Below, in pieces: positions 16,656 to 24,041 of a stretch of 64,000 bases of DNA. Source of the stretch: Mycobacterium bohemicum DSM 44277 (GTDB lineage Bacteria; Actinomycetota; Actinomycetes; Mycobacteriales; Mycobacteriaceae); contig NZ_CSTD01000006.1 in the NCBI RefSeq assembly GCF_001053185.1, positions 186,001 through 250,000 on the forward strand, read 5' to 3'. The notes beneath the pieces are model-generated. The model did not search any database, was not told where the DNA came from, and saw nothing but the letters and a program-made list of their open reading frames with translations. A program made the position numbers and the translations under genes. Positions within the stretch are counted from its first letter, which is position 1. Each line of letters opens with the position of its first letter.

Positions 16656-17545
16656 AGACACACGTCGACATCCGGGAGGTGGCGCTGCGCGACGGCCTGC
16701 AGATCGAGGCCCCGGTCCCGTTGTCCGCCAAGCTCGACCTGCTGGCAGCGATCGCCGCCACCGGCGTGCGGGAGGTGGAGGCCACCGCGTTCGTCTCCCC
16801 CACCAAGGTGCCCTCGATGGCCGACGCCGCCGAGCTCGCCGCCCGGCTGCACGACTACCCCGACATCGAGTTCTCCGCCCTGGTCGCCAGCCCGAACGGC
16901 GCCAGGCGCGCGGTGGCCGCCGGGCTGCGCTCAATCGAGTACGTCGTGGCGGCCAGCAACGCCTTCAGCGAGGCCAACGTCGGGCGCCCCAGCGCGGAGG
17001 CCACGCGCCAGATCGAGGACATCGTGGCCATCGCGCACGACGGCGGGCTCACGGTGGAGGTGGTCGTGGCCACGGCGTGGGACTGCCCGTTCGAGGGCCC
17101 GCCCCCGCCACAGCAGGTGCTCGACATCGCCGCCGCCGCCACAGGCTTCGGCGTCGACCGGTTCTCGATCGCCGACACCATCGGCACCGCCACCCCGGGC
17201 CGGGTGACGTCGCTGATCGGGCAGCTGCGCCCGGTGATCGGCGACCTGCCGCTGGGAGGACACTTCCACAACACCCGGGGCGCGGGCCTGGCCAGCGCGT
17301 ACGCCGCGGTCACCTGCGGGGTCACCCGGCTGGACGCGTCGGCCGGCGGGCTGGGGGGCTGCCCGTTCGCCCCCGGGGCGACCGGCAACATCGCCACCGA
17401 GGACCTGGTGTACCTGCTGCGCGACAGTGGCGTCGAGGTCGACATCGACCTCGACGCCGCCATCGACGCGGCCCGGATCGCGAAATCCGTTGTCGGACAC
17501 GAACTGCCGGGCGCGCTACTGCGCGCCGGTGACCGGATCCGGTGA
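16652..17545 (+). CDS. Hydroxymethylglutaryl-CoA lyase family protein
   Basis: This 297-residue TIM-barrel lyase is of the HMGL/DRE-TIM type. It opens with DIREVALRDGLQIE, the catalytic Arg-Asp signature. It also has EATAFVSPTKVPSMAD near 41, the metal-site HFHNTRG near 205, and the active-site Cys loop GLGGCPFAPGATGN near 233. HMG-CoA lyases split HMG-CoA to acetyl-CoA and acetoacetate. Relatives act on other 3-hydroxy-3-methyl acyl-CoAs, and with a CoA-transferase and FadE in the same operon a branched-chain or isoprenoid acid is possible. The GTG start overlaps the previous TGA. Confidence 0.9.
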   Translation: MKTHVDIREVALRDGLQIEAPVPLSAKLDLLAAIAATGVREVEATAFVSPTKVPSMADAAELAARLHDYPDIEFSALVASPNGARRAVAAGLRSIEYVVAASNAFSEANVGRPSAEATRQIEDIVAIAHDGGLTVEVVVATAWDCPFEGPPPPQQVLDIAAAATGFGVDRFSIADTIGTATPGRVTSLIGQLRPVIGDLPLGGHFHNTRGAGLASAYAAVTCGVTRLDASAGGLGGCPFAPGATGNIATEDLVYLLRDSGVEVDIDLDAAIDAARIAKSVVGHELPGALLRAGDRIR

Positions 17546-18166
17546 ATGATGCCGGCAGAGACGCTGACGCCCAAGGGCCGCCAGACCCGGGAGGCGATCG
17601 AGCAGTCGGCCCGCAAGCTGTTCGCGGAGCGCGGGTTTCACGGCACCACCCTTGCCGACATCACGTCGGCGGCGGGAAAGTCGCCGGCGGTGTTCTACCG
17701 GTATTTCGCCGACAAGGAGGACCTGCTGGCCGCGCTGGCCGAGTCGTTCCTGCACGACGTGGTGGAGCCGTCCGGGCTGAGCCTGCGGCTGCCCGAGTCC
17801 GCCGACGACGACGCGTTCTTCACGTCGGTGGTCACCGGGTACTGGAACATGTTCAAGCAGAACATCGGGATCATGATCGCGGTCGCGCAGCTGGCGGCCA
17901 CCCAGCAGCGCTTCGCGGCCGTGCAGAACGAGTTTCGTCGGTTCGGCATGGACATCGTGGCGGCGTCGGTGCAGCGCGCCCAGGAGCAGGGGTACGGCGC
18001 CGAGCTGAACGCCCAGCACGTCGCGGCGGCCATCGCGCTGCTCTTCGAGAACTTCACCACCGTCTTCGTCGGACCCTCCGGCCTGGGCCTGGACATCGGT
18101 GACGACGACGCCATCGCGACGCTGTCGACCGTGTGGAAGAAGACCTTGTACGGCGGGCGATCTTAG
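17546..18166 (+). CDS. TetR-family transcriptional regulator within the catabolic operon
   Basis: This 206-residue repressor-type protein has an N-terminal helix-turn-helix (residues 12-58: ARKLFAERGFHGTTLADITS, then SPAVFYRYFADKEDLL) and an all-helical ligand-binding domain. Two ATGs stand back to back at the start; the first abuts the preceding TGA. It lies in the middle of the operon, in the same direction, so it is probably autoregulated with it. A CoA ester of the pathway is a reasonable ligand by analogy with other FadE-linked TetR proteins. Confidence 0.88.
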   Translation: MMPAETLTPKGRQTREAIEQSARKLFAERGFHGTTLADITSAAGKSPAVFYRYFADKEDLLAALAESFLHDVVEPSGLSLRLPESADDDAFFTSVVTGYWNMFKQNIGIMIAVAQLAATQQRFAAVQNEFRRFGMDIVAASVQRAQEQGYGAELNAQHVAAAIALLFENFTTVFVGPSGLGLDIGDDDAIATLSTVWKKTLYGGRS

Positions 18167-18176
18167 GGAGGTCAAC

Positions 18177-19415
18177 GTGGATTTCACAGTGCCGGAGCAC
18201 ATTCCGGGTCTGCTCGCCGAGATGGACGCGTTCATCGAGGCCGAGATCAAGCCGCTGGAACGCGAGCACGCCCAGTATTTCGACAAGCGCCGCGAGCATG
18301 CCCGCACGGACTGGGACAACGACGGCATCCCGAGCCGGGCCTGGGAGGACCTGCTCACCGAGATGCGCAGGCGGGCCGACAAGGCGGGCTGGTTGCGCTA
18401 CGGGTTACCGGCGTCGCTGGGCGGCCGCGACGGCAGCAACGTCGACATGGCCATCATCCGGGAACATTTGGCGCACAAGGGACTTGGGCTGCACAACGAC
18501 CTGCAGAACGAGTCCTCGATCGTCGGGAACTTTCCGCAGGTGATCATGATGGAGCGGTTCGGCACCGACGAGCAGCGGCGCGACTGGTCGGAGGCGCTCA
18601 TCACCGGGGAGCGGTCCATGGCGTTCGGCCTGACCGAGCCGCTGCACGGGTCGGACGCGACCTGGCTGGAGACCCGCGCCCAGCCCGACGGTGACGGCTG
18701 GGTGATCAACGGCTCCAAGCGGTTCAACACCGGCGTGCACCGCGCGACGCACGACCTGATCTTCGCCCGCACCTCCGGCGAGCCCGGGCAGGCCCGAGGC
18801 ATCACCGCGTTGCTGGTGCCGACCGACGCCCCGGGCTTCACCATCCCGTACTACTGGTGGACGTTCAACATGCCCACCGATCACGCCGAAGTGCAGCTGA
18901 CCGACGTGCGGGTGCCGGCCGACGCGGTCCTCGGCGAGGTGGACCGCGGCCTGGAGGTCGCGCAAACCTTTCTGCACGAGAACCGGATTCGGCAGGCCGC
19001 CAGCAGCCTGGGCGCCGCGCAATACTGCATCGACCGGGCCGCCGAGTACGCCGGCGACCGGGTGGTGTTCGGCAAGCCGCTGTCGGTGAACCAGGCCGTC
19101 CAGTGGCCGCTGGCCGAGTTGCAGACCGAGGCGCAGATGGTCAGGCTGCTGGTGCACTACGCGTCGTGGCACCTGGACCGCAACCACCACATGGAGGTCT
19201 CCGACAAGGTGTCGATGGCCAACTACCGGGCCAACCGGCTGGTCTGCGACGCCGCCGACCGCGCGATGCAGGTCTTCGGGGGCCTCGGTTACAGCCGGCA
19301 CGAACCGTTCGAGCACATCTACCGCCATCACCGCCGCTACCGGATCACCGAGGGCGCCGAGGAGATTCAGATCCGCCGGGTCGCGCAGCGGCTGTTCAGG
19401 TTCGGCAAGCAGTGA
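18177..19415 (+). CDS. Acyl-CoA dehydrogenase of the catabolic operon
   Basis: This 412-residue ACAD has the helical N-terminal domain, a beta middle domain with MAFGLTEPLHGSDATWLETR and NGSKRFNTGVHRATHDLIFA, and a C-terminal bundle ending in VFGGLGYSRHEPFEHIYRHHRRYRITEGAEEIQ split across the flavin site. The Glu of ITEGAEEI is the usual catalytic-base region. The start GTG follows AGGGAGGTCAAC, an excellent ribosome site. The next gene, an APH-family protein, overlaps its stop; FadE-APH pairs recur in mycobacteria and in mammalian ACAD10/11, which suggests linked chemistry on hydroxy-acyl-CoAs. Confidence 0.92.
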   Translation: MDFTVPEHIPGLLAEMDAFIEAEIKPLEREHAQYFDKRREHARTDWDNDGIPSRAWEDLLTEMRRRADKAGWLRYGLPASLGGRDGSNVDMAIIREHLAHKGLGLHNDLQNESSIVGNFPQVIMMERFGTDEQRRDWSEALITGERSMAFGLTEPLHGSDATWLETRAQPDGDGWVINGSKRFNTGVHRATHDLIFARTSGEPGQARGITALLVPTDAPGFTIPYYWWTFNMPTDHAEVQLTDVRVPADAVLGEVDRGLEVAQTFLHENRIRQAASSLGAAQYCIDRAAEYAGDRVVFGKPLSVNQAVQWPLAELQTEAQMVRLLVHYASWHLDRNHHMEVSDKVSMANYRANRLVCDAADRAMQVFGGLGYSRHEPFEHIYRHHRRYRITEGAEEIQIRRVAQRLFRFGKQ

Positions 19416-20292
19416 CGGAGCTGGCGCCGCATCTGGCCCGGGTGCTGGAGCCGGTCCTCGGCCCCGGCGGTGTGGCCATCGAGAACCTGCGCGCGCTGAC
19501 CGGCGGCGCCAGCCGGACCACGTGGGCGTTCGACGCCGTGACCGGCGGGTCCCCCGCGTCCTGATCGCCACGGACTCGCCTGCCGCGCTGGGCAATCCGT
19601 TCCTCATCTGCGAGGAGATCAAGGGCGAGACGATCGTCCGGCGCATCCAGCGTCAGCTCGACGCCGCCGGCGGACAACGGGCCAGGGCGAGCCTGCTGGC
19701 GCAGTGCGCGCGGGCGCTGGCGGCCATCCACCGAGCCGACGCGCGCGACCCCGCCCTGACGAACGAGGACCCGGTCGCGCAGTGGCGCGCGCGCCTCGAT
19801 GACATGGGCGACACCACCGCGACGTTCGAGTGGGCGTTCCGCTGGCTCGAGGCCCACCGGCCGCGGGGCTCCCGGCCGGCGAACGTCCTGGTGCACGGCG
19901 ACTTCCGGATGGGAAACCTCATCGTCGACGGCTCGGACCTGGCCGCCGTCCTGGACTGGGAGCTCGTGCACCTCGGCGACCCCTGCGACGACCTGGCCTG
20001 GTTCTGCATCCGGGCCTGGCGGTTCGGCGCCCCGGCGAGCCGGGGCGCCGGCGGGCTGGGCAGCATCGAGACGTTCCTGCGCGCCTACGAGGAGGCCGGC
20101 GCGACTACCGTCGACCGCGTGGCCTTTCACTGGTGGCTCGTGCTGGCCACCCTGCGCTGGGGCGTCATCTGCCGGTACCAGGCCGAGCGGCACCTGAGCG
20201 GTCAGTCCCGCTCGGTGGAGCTGGCCGCGATCGGCCGGCGCGTCTGCGAGACCGAATGGGACCTCCTCGACCTGCTGGAGCTGTCCCCGTGA
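19412..20292 (+). pseudogene. Aminoglycoside-phosphotransferase-family kinase, internally deleted and frameshifted
   Basis: The N-terminus (VTELAPHLARVLEPVL..., ending TTWAFDAVTGG) is read from the GTG overlapping the FadE stop, then hits TGA at about 19561. The rest of the kinase fold continues in another frame from PRVLIATDSPAALGNPFL, with catalytic LVHGDFRMGNLI and the metal-binding VLDWELVHLGDPCDD. The join near 19545-19555 lacks the strands normally holding the nucleotide-binding lysine, roughly 40-50 residues by comparison with family size. The gene is therefore likely inactive, or the segment was lost in assembly. No repeat or insertion sequence marks the junction. Intact relatives accompany FadE proteins and probably phosphorylate hydroxyacyl substrates. 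Confidence 0.8.
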
Positions 20293-20654
20293 TCGGTGCC
20301 TACGGCCGCCCCCTGGCCGCCGAGCTGGTGGCCGCGGTGGCCGAGTTCCTGGAAACCGACGTGCGGCGGGCGACCAGCGGGCAGGTCAACTTCCACGCCA
20401 GGGTGGCCGCCAACGCGCTGCGCATCGTCGAGCGGGAACTGCTCGACGAGGGCGAGACGGAGGCCGGGGCCGCGCTGGCCGACCTGGGTTTCGCGGACGA
20501 GGAGGAGCTGGCCACCGCGATCCGGGCCGGCGAACTCGACGGGCGCGACCGCGAGGTCACCGCCTGCCTGCGCACCCTGGTGCGGCGCCGGTTGGCCGTC
20601 GCCCATCCCGGATACGACCTGGACCCGCTCGAAGACCCCCTCGAAGAGGAGTGA
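20289..20654 (+). CDS. DUF6285-type small protein
   Basis: This is a 121-residue acidic helical protein (VAAVAEFLETDVRRATSGQV, NFHARVAANALRIVERELL, ending LEDPLEEE). Proteins of this domain typically follow the APH-FadE pair, and the GTG start overlaps the kinase stop. Its function is unknown. The motif NFHARVAANAL is the most conserved-looking stretch. Context suggests an accessory subunit of the phosphotransferase/dehydrogenase step. Confidence 0.75.
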   Translation: MIGAYGRPLAAELVAAVAEFLETDVRRATSGQVNFHARVAANALRIVERELLDEGETEAGAALADLGFADEEELATAIRAGELDGRDREVTACLRTLVRRRLAVAHPGYDLDPLEDPLEEE

Positions 20655-20659
20655 ACGCC

Positions 20660-21055
20660 ATGCCCGCCGCAGGCACGCAAACCATTCTCGGCACGGCCGA
20701 CCGCCTGTTCGCCGCGATCGAGAACGGCGATTTCGGCGCGGTCGACCGGATGTGGAGCGACGACATCGCGGTCTGGCGGGTGGGTGCCCGCCGCGATAAC
20801 GACAAGGCGCGCGCGCTGCGCGTCATCGACTGGTTCATCACCGCGACCACCGCCCGCCGCTACGAGATCCTCGACCGTCAGCTCTTCGAGTCCGGCTTCG
20901 TCCAGCAGCACGTCTTGCACGCCACCGGCCATGCCGGACAATCGATCTCGATGCGGGTCTGCATCGTGATCCGGGTGGCCGCCGACGGCCTGATCACCCG
21001 GATCGACGAGTACTTCGACCCCGCCGAGATCGCACCGCTGCTCGGCACCGGCTGA
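20660..21055 (+). CDS. SnoaL-like / NTF2-fold protein
   Basis: This protein of about 131 residues has the NTF2-like pattern of one helix (ADRLFAAIENGDFGAVDRMW) followed by curved sheet strands (DIAVWRVGARRDNDKARAL, VCIVIRVAADGLITRIDEYF). Such small cone-shaped proteins act as isomerases, hydratases or binding modules for hydrophobic metabolites, and the conserved Asp/Tyr of IDEYFDPAEI lies at the pocket end. The ATG follows GAGGAG by eight bases. An in-frame GTG nine bases upstream overlapping DUF6285 is the alternative start. Confidence 0.75.
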   Translation: MPAAGTQTILGTADRLFAAIENGDFGAVDRMWSDDIAVWRVGARRDNDKARALRVIDWFITATTARRYEILDRQLFESGFVQQHVLHATGHAGQSISMRVCIVIRVAADGLITRIDEYFDPAEIAPLLGTG

Positions 21056-21076
21056 CACGACCAGGAATTGGGAAAG

Positions 21077-21613
21077 ATGACCACTCTGGAAACCCTGCTG
21101 AACGATCCCGACGCTGCGGGCGCGTGGAGCCTGCTCCCGGACCGCTCGGCCATCACGTTCAAGATCGCCAACGCGTGGGGCCTGCTGCGGGTCAGGGGGC
21201 GCTTCACCGAGTTCAGCGGTGAAGGGCACCTGGCGGGCGGGGGCGATGTTTCCGGCCGCGTCGACATCCGCGCGGCCTCGCTGAACACCGGGATCGCACG
21301 CCGCGACAAGCATCTGCGGTCGGAGGACTTCTTCGACGTCGAGCGCTTCGGCCAGATCAGCGTCGTCGTCACCGGCCTGCAGCCCACCGGCGGGAGGTCC
21401 GCCGATCTCCGGGCCACCTTCACCGTCAAGGGCGTCAGCGCCCCGCTGCCGGTACCCGCCACGATCACCGAACTCGACGACGGCTCGGTCCGCGTTTCCG
21501 GCCGCGCCGAGGTGGATCGCGCCCGGTTCAACCTGGGCGGGAACCCACTCGGCATGATCGGCGCGTCGGCGACCGCCGCCGCCGAGCTCGTCTTCGCGCG
21601 GTCGCCCCGGTAA
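21077..21613 (+). CDS. YceI family protein
   Basis: This 178-residue protein is of the YceI lipocalin-like beta-barrel family, which binds isoprenoid-type lipids. Typical features are AWSLLPDRSAITFKIANAWG near the start, GRFTEFSGEGHL, DIRAASLNTGIARRDKHLRSEDFFDVE, and FTVKGVSAPL. No signal peptide is present, so it is probably cytoplasmic, unlike many proteobacterial members. It ends the forward catabolic run. If the operon degrades an isoprenoid or other hydrophobic acid, this protein could carry the substrate; that is inference. Confidence 0.85.
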   Translation: MTTLETLLNDPDAAGAWSLLPDRSAITFKIANAWGLLRVRGRFTEFSGEGHLAGGGDVSGRVDIRAASLNTGIARRDKHLRSEDFFDVERFGQISVVVTGLQPTGGRSADLRATFTVKGVSAPLPVPATITELDDGSVRVSGRAEVDRARFNLGGNPLGMIGASATAAAELVFARSPR

Positions 21614-21643
21614 GACGGGCCCGGCACCAGTACCATCTGCACC

Positions 21644-22054
21644 GTGCCCGACTCGAGCCCCGACTCCAGCGCCCTGCGGATCCTTGTCTACAGCGACAAC
21701 GCCCGAACCCGCGAGCAGGTGATGCGGGCGCTGGGCACCCGGCTGCACCCCGACCTGCCGGAGCTGACCTACGTCGAGGTGGCCACCGGCCCGATGGTGA
21801 TCCGCACGATGGACGAGGGCGGCATCGACCTGGCGATCCTCGACGGGGAGGCGACGCCGACCGGCGGCATGGGAATCGCCAAACAGCTCAAGGACGAACT
21901 CGCCACCTGCCCACCGATTGTGGTGCTCACCGGCCGCCCCGACGACGCCTGGCTGGCCAGCTGGTCACGCGCCGAGGCCGCGGTGCCGCATCCCCTCGAC
22001 CCGATCGTGCTGGGCCGCACCGTGCTGGGGCTGCTGCGGACGCCGACCCGGTAG
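21644..22054 (+). CDS. Response-regulator receiver-like protein without output domain (Rv3143-like)
   Basis: This is a 136-residue single CheY-like domain. Strands LRILVYSDNARTREQV, IDLAILDGEATPTGG and PPIVVLTGRPDDAW align with the receiver fold, and LDG would place the Asp at the phosphorylation site. The usual acidic pair after beta-1 is reduced to one Asp (YSDNA), and the conserved Lys near the C-terminus is replaced in AAVPHPLDP. Phosphotransfer may therefore be weak or absent. Rv3143 stands in the same place before nuoA. The start is GTG. It may monitor or adjust the neighbouring respiratory operon, but this is only positional. Confidence 0.78.
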   Translation: MPDSSPDSSALRILVYSDNARTREQVMRALGTRLHPDLPELTYVEVATGPMVIRTMDEGGIDLAILDGEATPTGGMGIAKQLKDELATCPPIVVLTGRPDDAWLASWSRAEAAVPHPLDPIVLGRTVLGLLRTPTR

Positions 22055-22357
22055 GCCGAGAAGCCGCGCTGCGATCGCGGCTCACCTGCGATAACACCCC
22101 ATAACCGACTGCCCGCGTCACCGGGCGCGGGAGATGCCGCCGACGGCAGCGGCGGGCGGGGGGCCGCCGCGGGCCAAAACGAGACATAAATCCCAGTCGA
22201 ATACCCCCACCCCGACACGACACGCCTGACCTCGCGACGCTATGTTGAAGGTCACTGCGGCGGACCACAGACCCGGTTCGTCACAGCAGCCCGACCACCG
22301 CCCTCCCGCCGCTCAGCGGTGTCGGAAGGCGGCCCGTACGACGGATCATGGAGCGAG
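22055..22357. other. Intergenic region before nuoA; no gene recognised
   Basis: About 300 bases without a supported gene. After the terminator-like hairpin there are GC-rich imperfect repeats (GCCGCCGACGGCAGCGGCGG near 22136-22155), then a less GC-rich patch with AACGAGACATAAATCC and CGCTATGTTGAAGG (TATGTT near 22241-22246 as a possible -10). It should hold the nuo promoter. M. tuberculosis carries PPE52 between these genes, which is absent here. Confidence 0.4.
22062..22082 (+). terminator. Hairpin after the receiver-like gene
   Basis: AGCCGCG and CGCGGCT form a perfect seven-base stem with a seven-base loop, starting eight bases after the stop codon. It lacks a U-tract, which is common in mycobacteria. 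It probably separates the catabolic/receiver transcripts from nuo. Confidence 0.5.
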
Positions 22358-22735
22358 TTGAACGCCTACATACCCATCCTGGTGCTGGGAGCGATAGCCG
22401 CGGCCTTCGCGGTGGGCTCCGTTGTGCTGGCGAGCCTGGTCGGCCCGTCGCGGTACAACAAGTCCAAGCTGGCGGCCTACGAGTGCGGCATCGAGCCCAC
22501 CGAGACGCCGGTCAGCGGACCGCAGGCCACTCCCGGCCAACGGTTCCCGGTGAAGTACTACCTGACCGCAATGTTGTTCATCGTCTTCGACATCGAAATC
22601 GTGTTCCTGTATCCCTGGGCCGTCAGCTACGACGCCCTCGGAACGTTCGCGTTGGTCGAGATGGTGGTGTTCATGCTCACGGTCTTCGTGGCCTACGCCT
22701 ACGTGTGGCGGCGCGGCGGCCTGACGTGGGACTAA
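22358..22735 (+). CDS. nuoA: NADH-quinone oxidoreductase subunit A
   Basis: This membrane-arm subunit of proton-pumping complex I has 125 residues from a TTG start that reproduces the mycobacterial N-terminus (NAYIPILVLGAIAAAFAV). An in-frame GTG at 22319 would add 13 residues. Three transmembrane helices lie at about 5-30, 65-88 and 95-118. The conserved loop between the first two has KLAAYECGIEPTE, and helix two starts RFPVKYYLTAMLFIVFDIEI. It is the first of 14 collinear nuo genes. Confidence 0.94.
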   Translation: MNAYIPILVLGAIAAAFAVGSVVLASLVGPSRYNKSKLAAYECGIEPTETPVSGPQATPGQRFPVKYYLTAMLFIVFDIEIVFLYPWAVSYDALGTFALVEMVVFMLTVFVAYAYVWRRGGLTWD

Positions 22736-22761
22736 GCGCTGAGATGGGATTGAGGTAAGGC

Positions 22762-23316
22762 GTGGGCCTGGAGGAACAGCTTCCCGGTGGGATCCTGCTG
22801 TCTACGGTCGAGAAGGTGGCCGGATACGTCCGCAAGAACTCGTTGTGGCCGGCCACGTTCGGCCTGGCGTGCTGCGCCATCGAGATGATGGCAACCGCCG
22901 GGCCGAGATTCGACATCGCGCGCTTCGGCATGGAGCGGTTCTCGGCGACGCCGCGGCAGGCCGACCTGATGATCGTGGCCGGGCGGGTCAGCCAGAAGAT
23001 GGCGCCCGTCCTGCGGCAGATCTACGACCAGATGGCCGAGCCGAAATGGGTGCTGGCCATGGGCGTCTGCGCGTCCTCGGGCGGGATGTTCAACAACTAC
23101 GCGATCGTGCAGGGCGTGGATCACGTGGTACCGGTGGACATCTACCTGCCCGGCTGCCCGCCCCGCCCCGAGATGCTGCTGCACGCAATCCTCAAGCTGC
23201 ACGAGAAGATTCAGCAGATGCCGCTCGGCGTCAACCGCGAGCAGGCCATCGCCGAGGCGGAGCAGGCCGCCATGGGGGCCCGGCCCACGATCGAGATGCT
23301 CGGGCAGTTGCGATGA
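22762..23316 (+). CDS. nuoB: NADH-quinone oxidoreductase subunit B
   Basis: This peripheral-arm subunit carries the terminal [4Fe-4S] cluster N2, which passes electrons to menaquinone. It has 184 residues. The four cluster ligands are Cys37, Cys38 (FGLACCAIEMM), Cys103 (GVCASSGG) and Cys132 (YLPGCPPRPE), with the spacing seen in E. coli NuoB. The start is GTG, preceded by GAGGTAAGGC. Its stop overlaps the nuoC ATG (ATGA). Confidence 0.97.
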   Translation: MGLEEQLPGGILLSTVEKVAGYVRKNSLWPATFGLACCAIEMMATAGPRFDIARFGMERFSATPRQADLMIVAGRVSQKMAPVLRQIYDQMAEPKWVLAMGVCASSGGMFNNYAIVQGVDHVVPVDIYLPGCPPRPEMLLHAILKLHEKIQQMPLGVNREQAIAEAEQAAMGARPTIEMLGQLR

Positions 23317-24041
23317 GCTCACCGGATCACGACCCCAAGCGCGCGGCCGGCGAGGTGGGAGGGACGCCACCGGGAGCGGACGAAGAGGTGATCAACGTCC
23401 GCCGCGGCATGTTCGGGATCACCGGCACCGGCGACACCACCGGATACGGCCGGCTGGTGCGGGAGATCACCCTTCCCGGCAGCACGCCGCGCCCCTACGG
23501 CGGCTACTTCGACGAGGTGGTCGACACCCTCACCGAGGCCCTGCGGGGCGAGGGCGTCGAATTCACCGACGCCATCGAGAAAGTCGTGGTGTTCCGCGAC
23601 GAACTCACCCTGCACGTGCACCGCGACAAGCTGCCGCAGGTCGCCCAGCGCCTTCGGGACGAACCGGGCCTGCGCTTCGAGATGTGCCTGGGGGTCAGCG
23701 GTGTCCACTACCCGCACGAGACCGGCCGCGAACTGCACGCCGTCTACCCGCTGCAGTCGATCACCCACAACCGCCGGGTGCGGTTGGAAGTTGCTGCGCC
23801 CGACAGCGATCCACACATCCCGTCGCTGTTCTCGGTCTACCCGACCAACGACTGGCACGAGCGCGAGACCTACGACTTCTTCGGGATCATCTTCGACGGG
23901 CACCCGTCGCTGACGCGCATCGAGATGCCCGACGACTGGCACGGACATCCGCAGCGCAAGGACTACCCCCTCGGCGGCATTCCCGTCGAATACAAAGGGG
24001 CGCAAATACCCCCGCCCGACGAGCGGAGAGCCTACAACTGA
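23313..24041 (+). CDS. nuoC: NADH-quinone oxidoreductase subunit C
   Basis: This is the 30-kDa-type peripheral subunit of complex I, 242 residues. The signature near the C-terminus is ERETYDFFGIIFDGHPSLTR followed by DDWHGHPQRKDYPLGG. The N-terminal 50 residues are a charged, probably flexible extension (DPKRAAGEVGGTPPGADEE). It is separate from NuoD here, unlike the fused NuoCD of E. coli. The ATG overlaps the nuoB stop, and the stop shares a base with the nuoD ATG. Confidence 0.96.
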   Translation: MSSPDHDPKRAAGEVGGTPPGADEEVINVRRGMFGITGTGDTTGYGRLVREITLPGSTPRPYGGYFDEVVDTLTEALRGEGVEFTDAIEKVVVFRDELTLHVHRDKLPQVAQRLRDEPGLRFEMCLGVSGVHYPHETGRELHAVYPLQSITHNRRVRLEVAAPDSDPHIPSLFSVYPTNDWHERETYDFFGIIFDGHPSLTRIEMPDDWHGHPQRKDYPLGGIPVEYKGAQIPPPDERRAYN

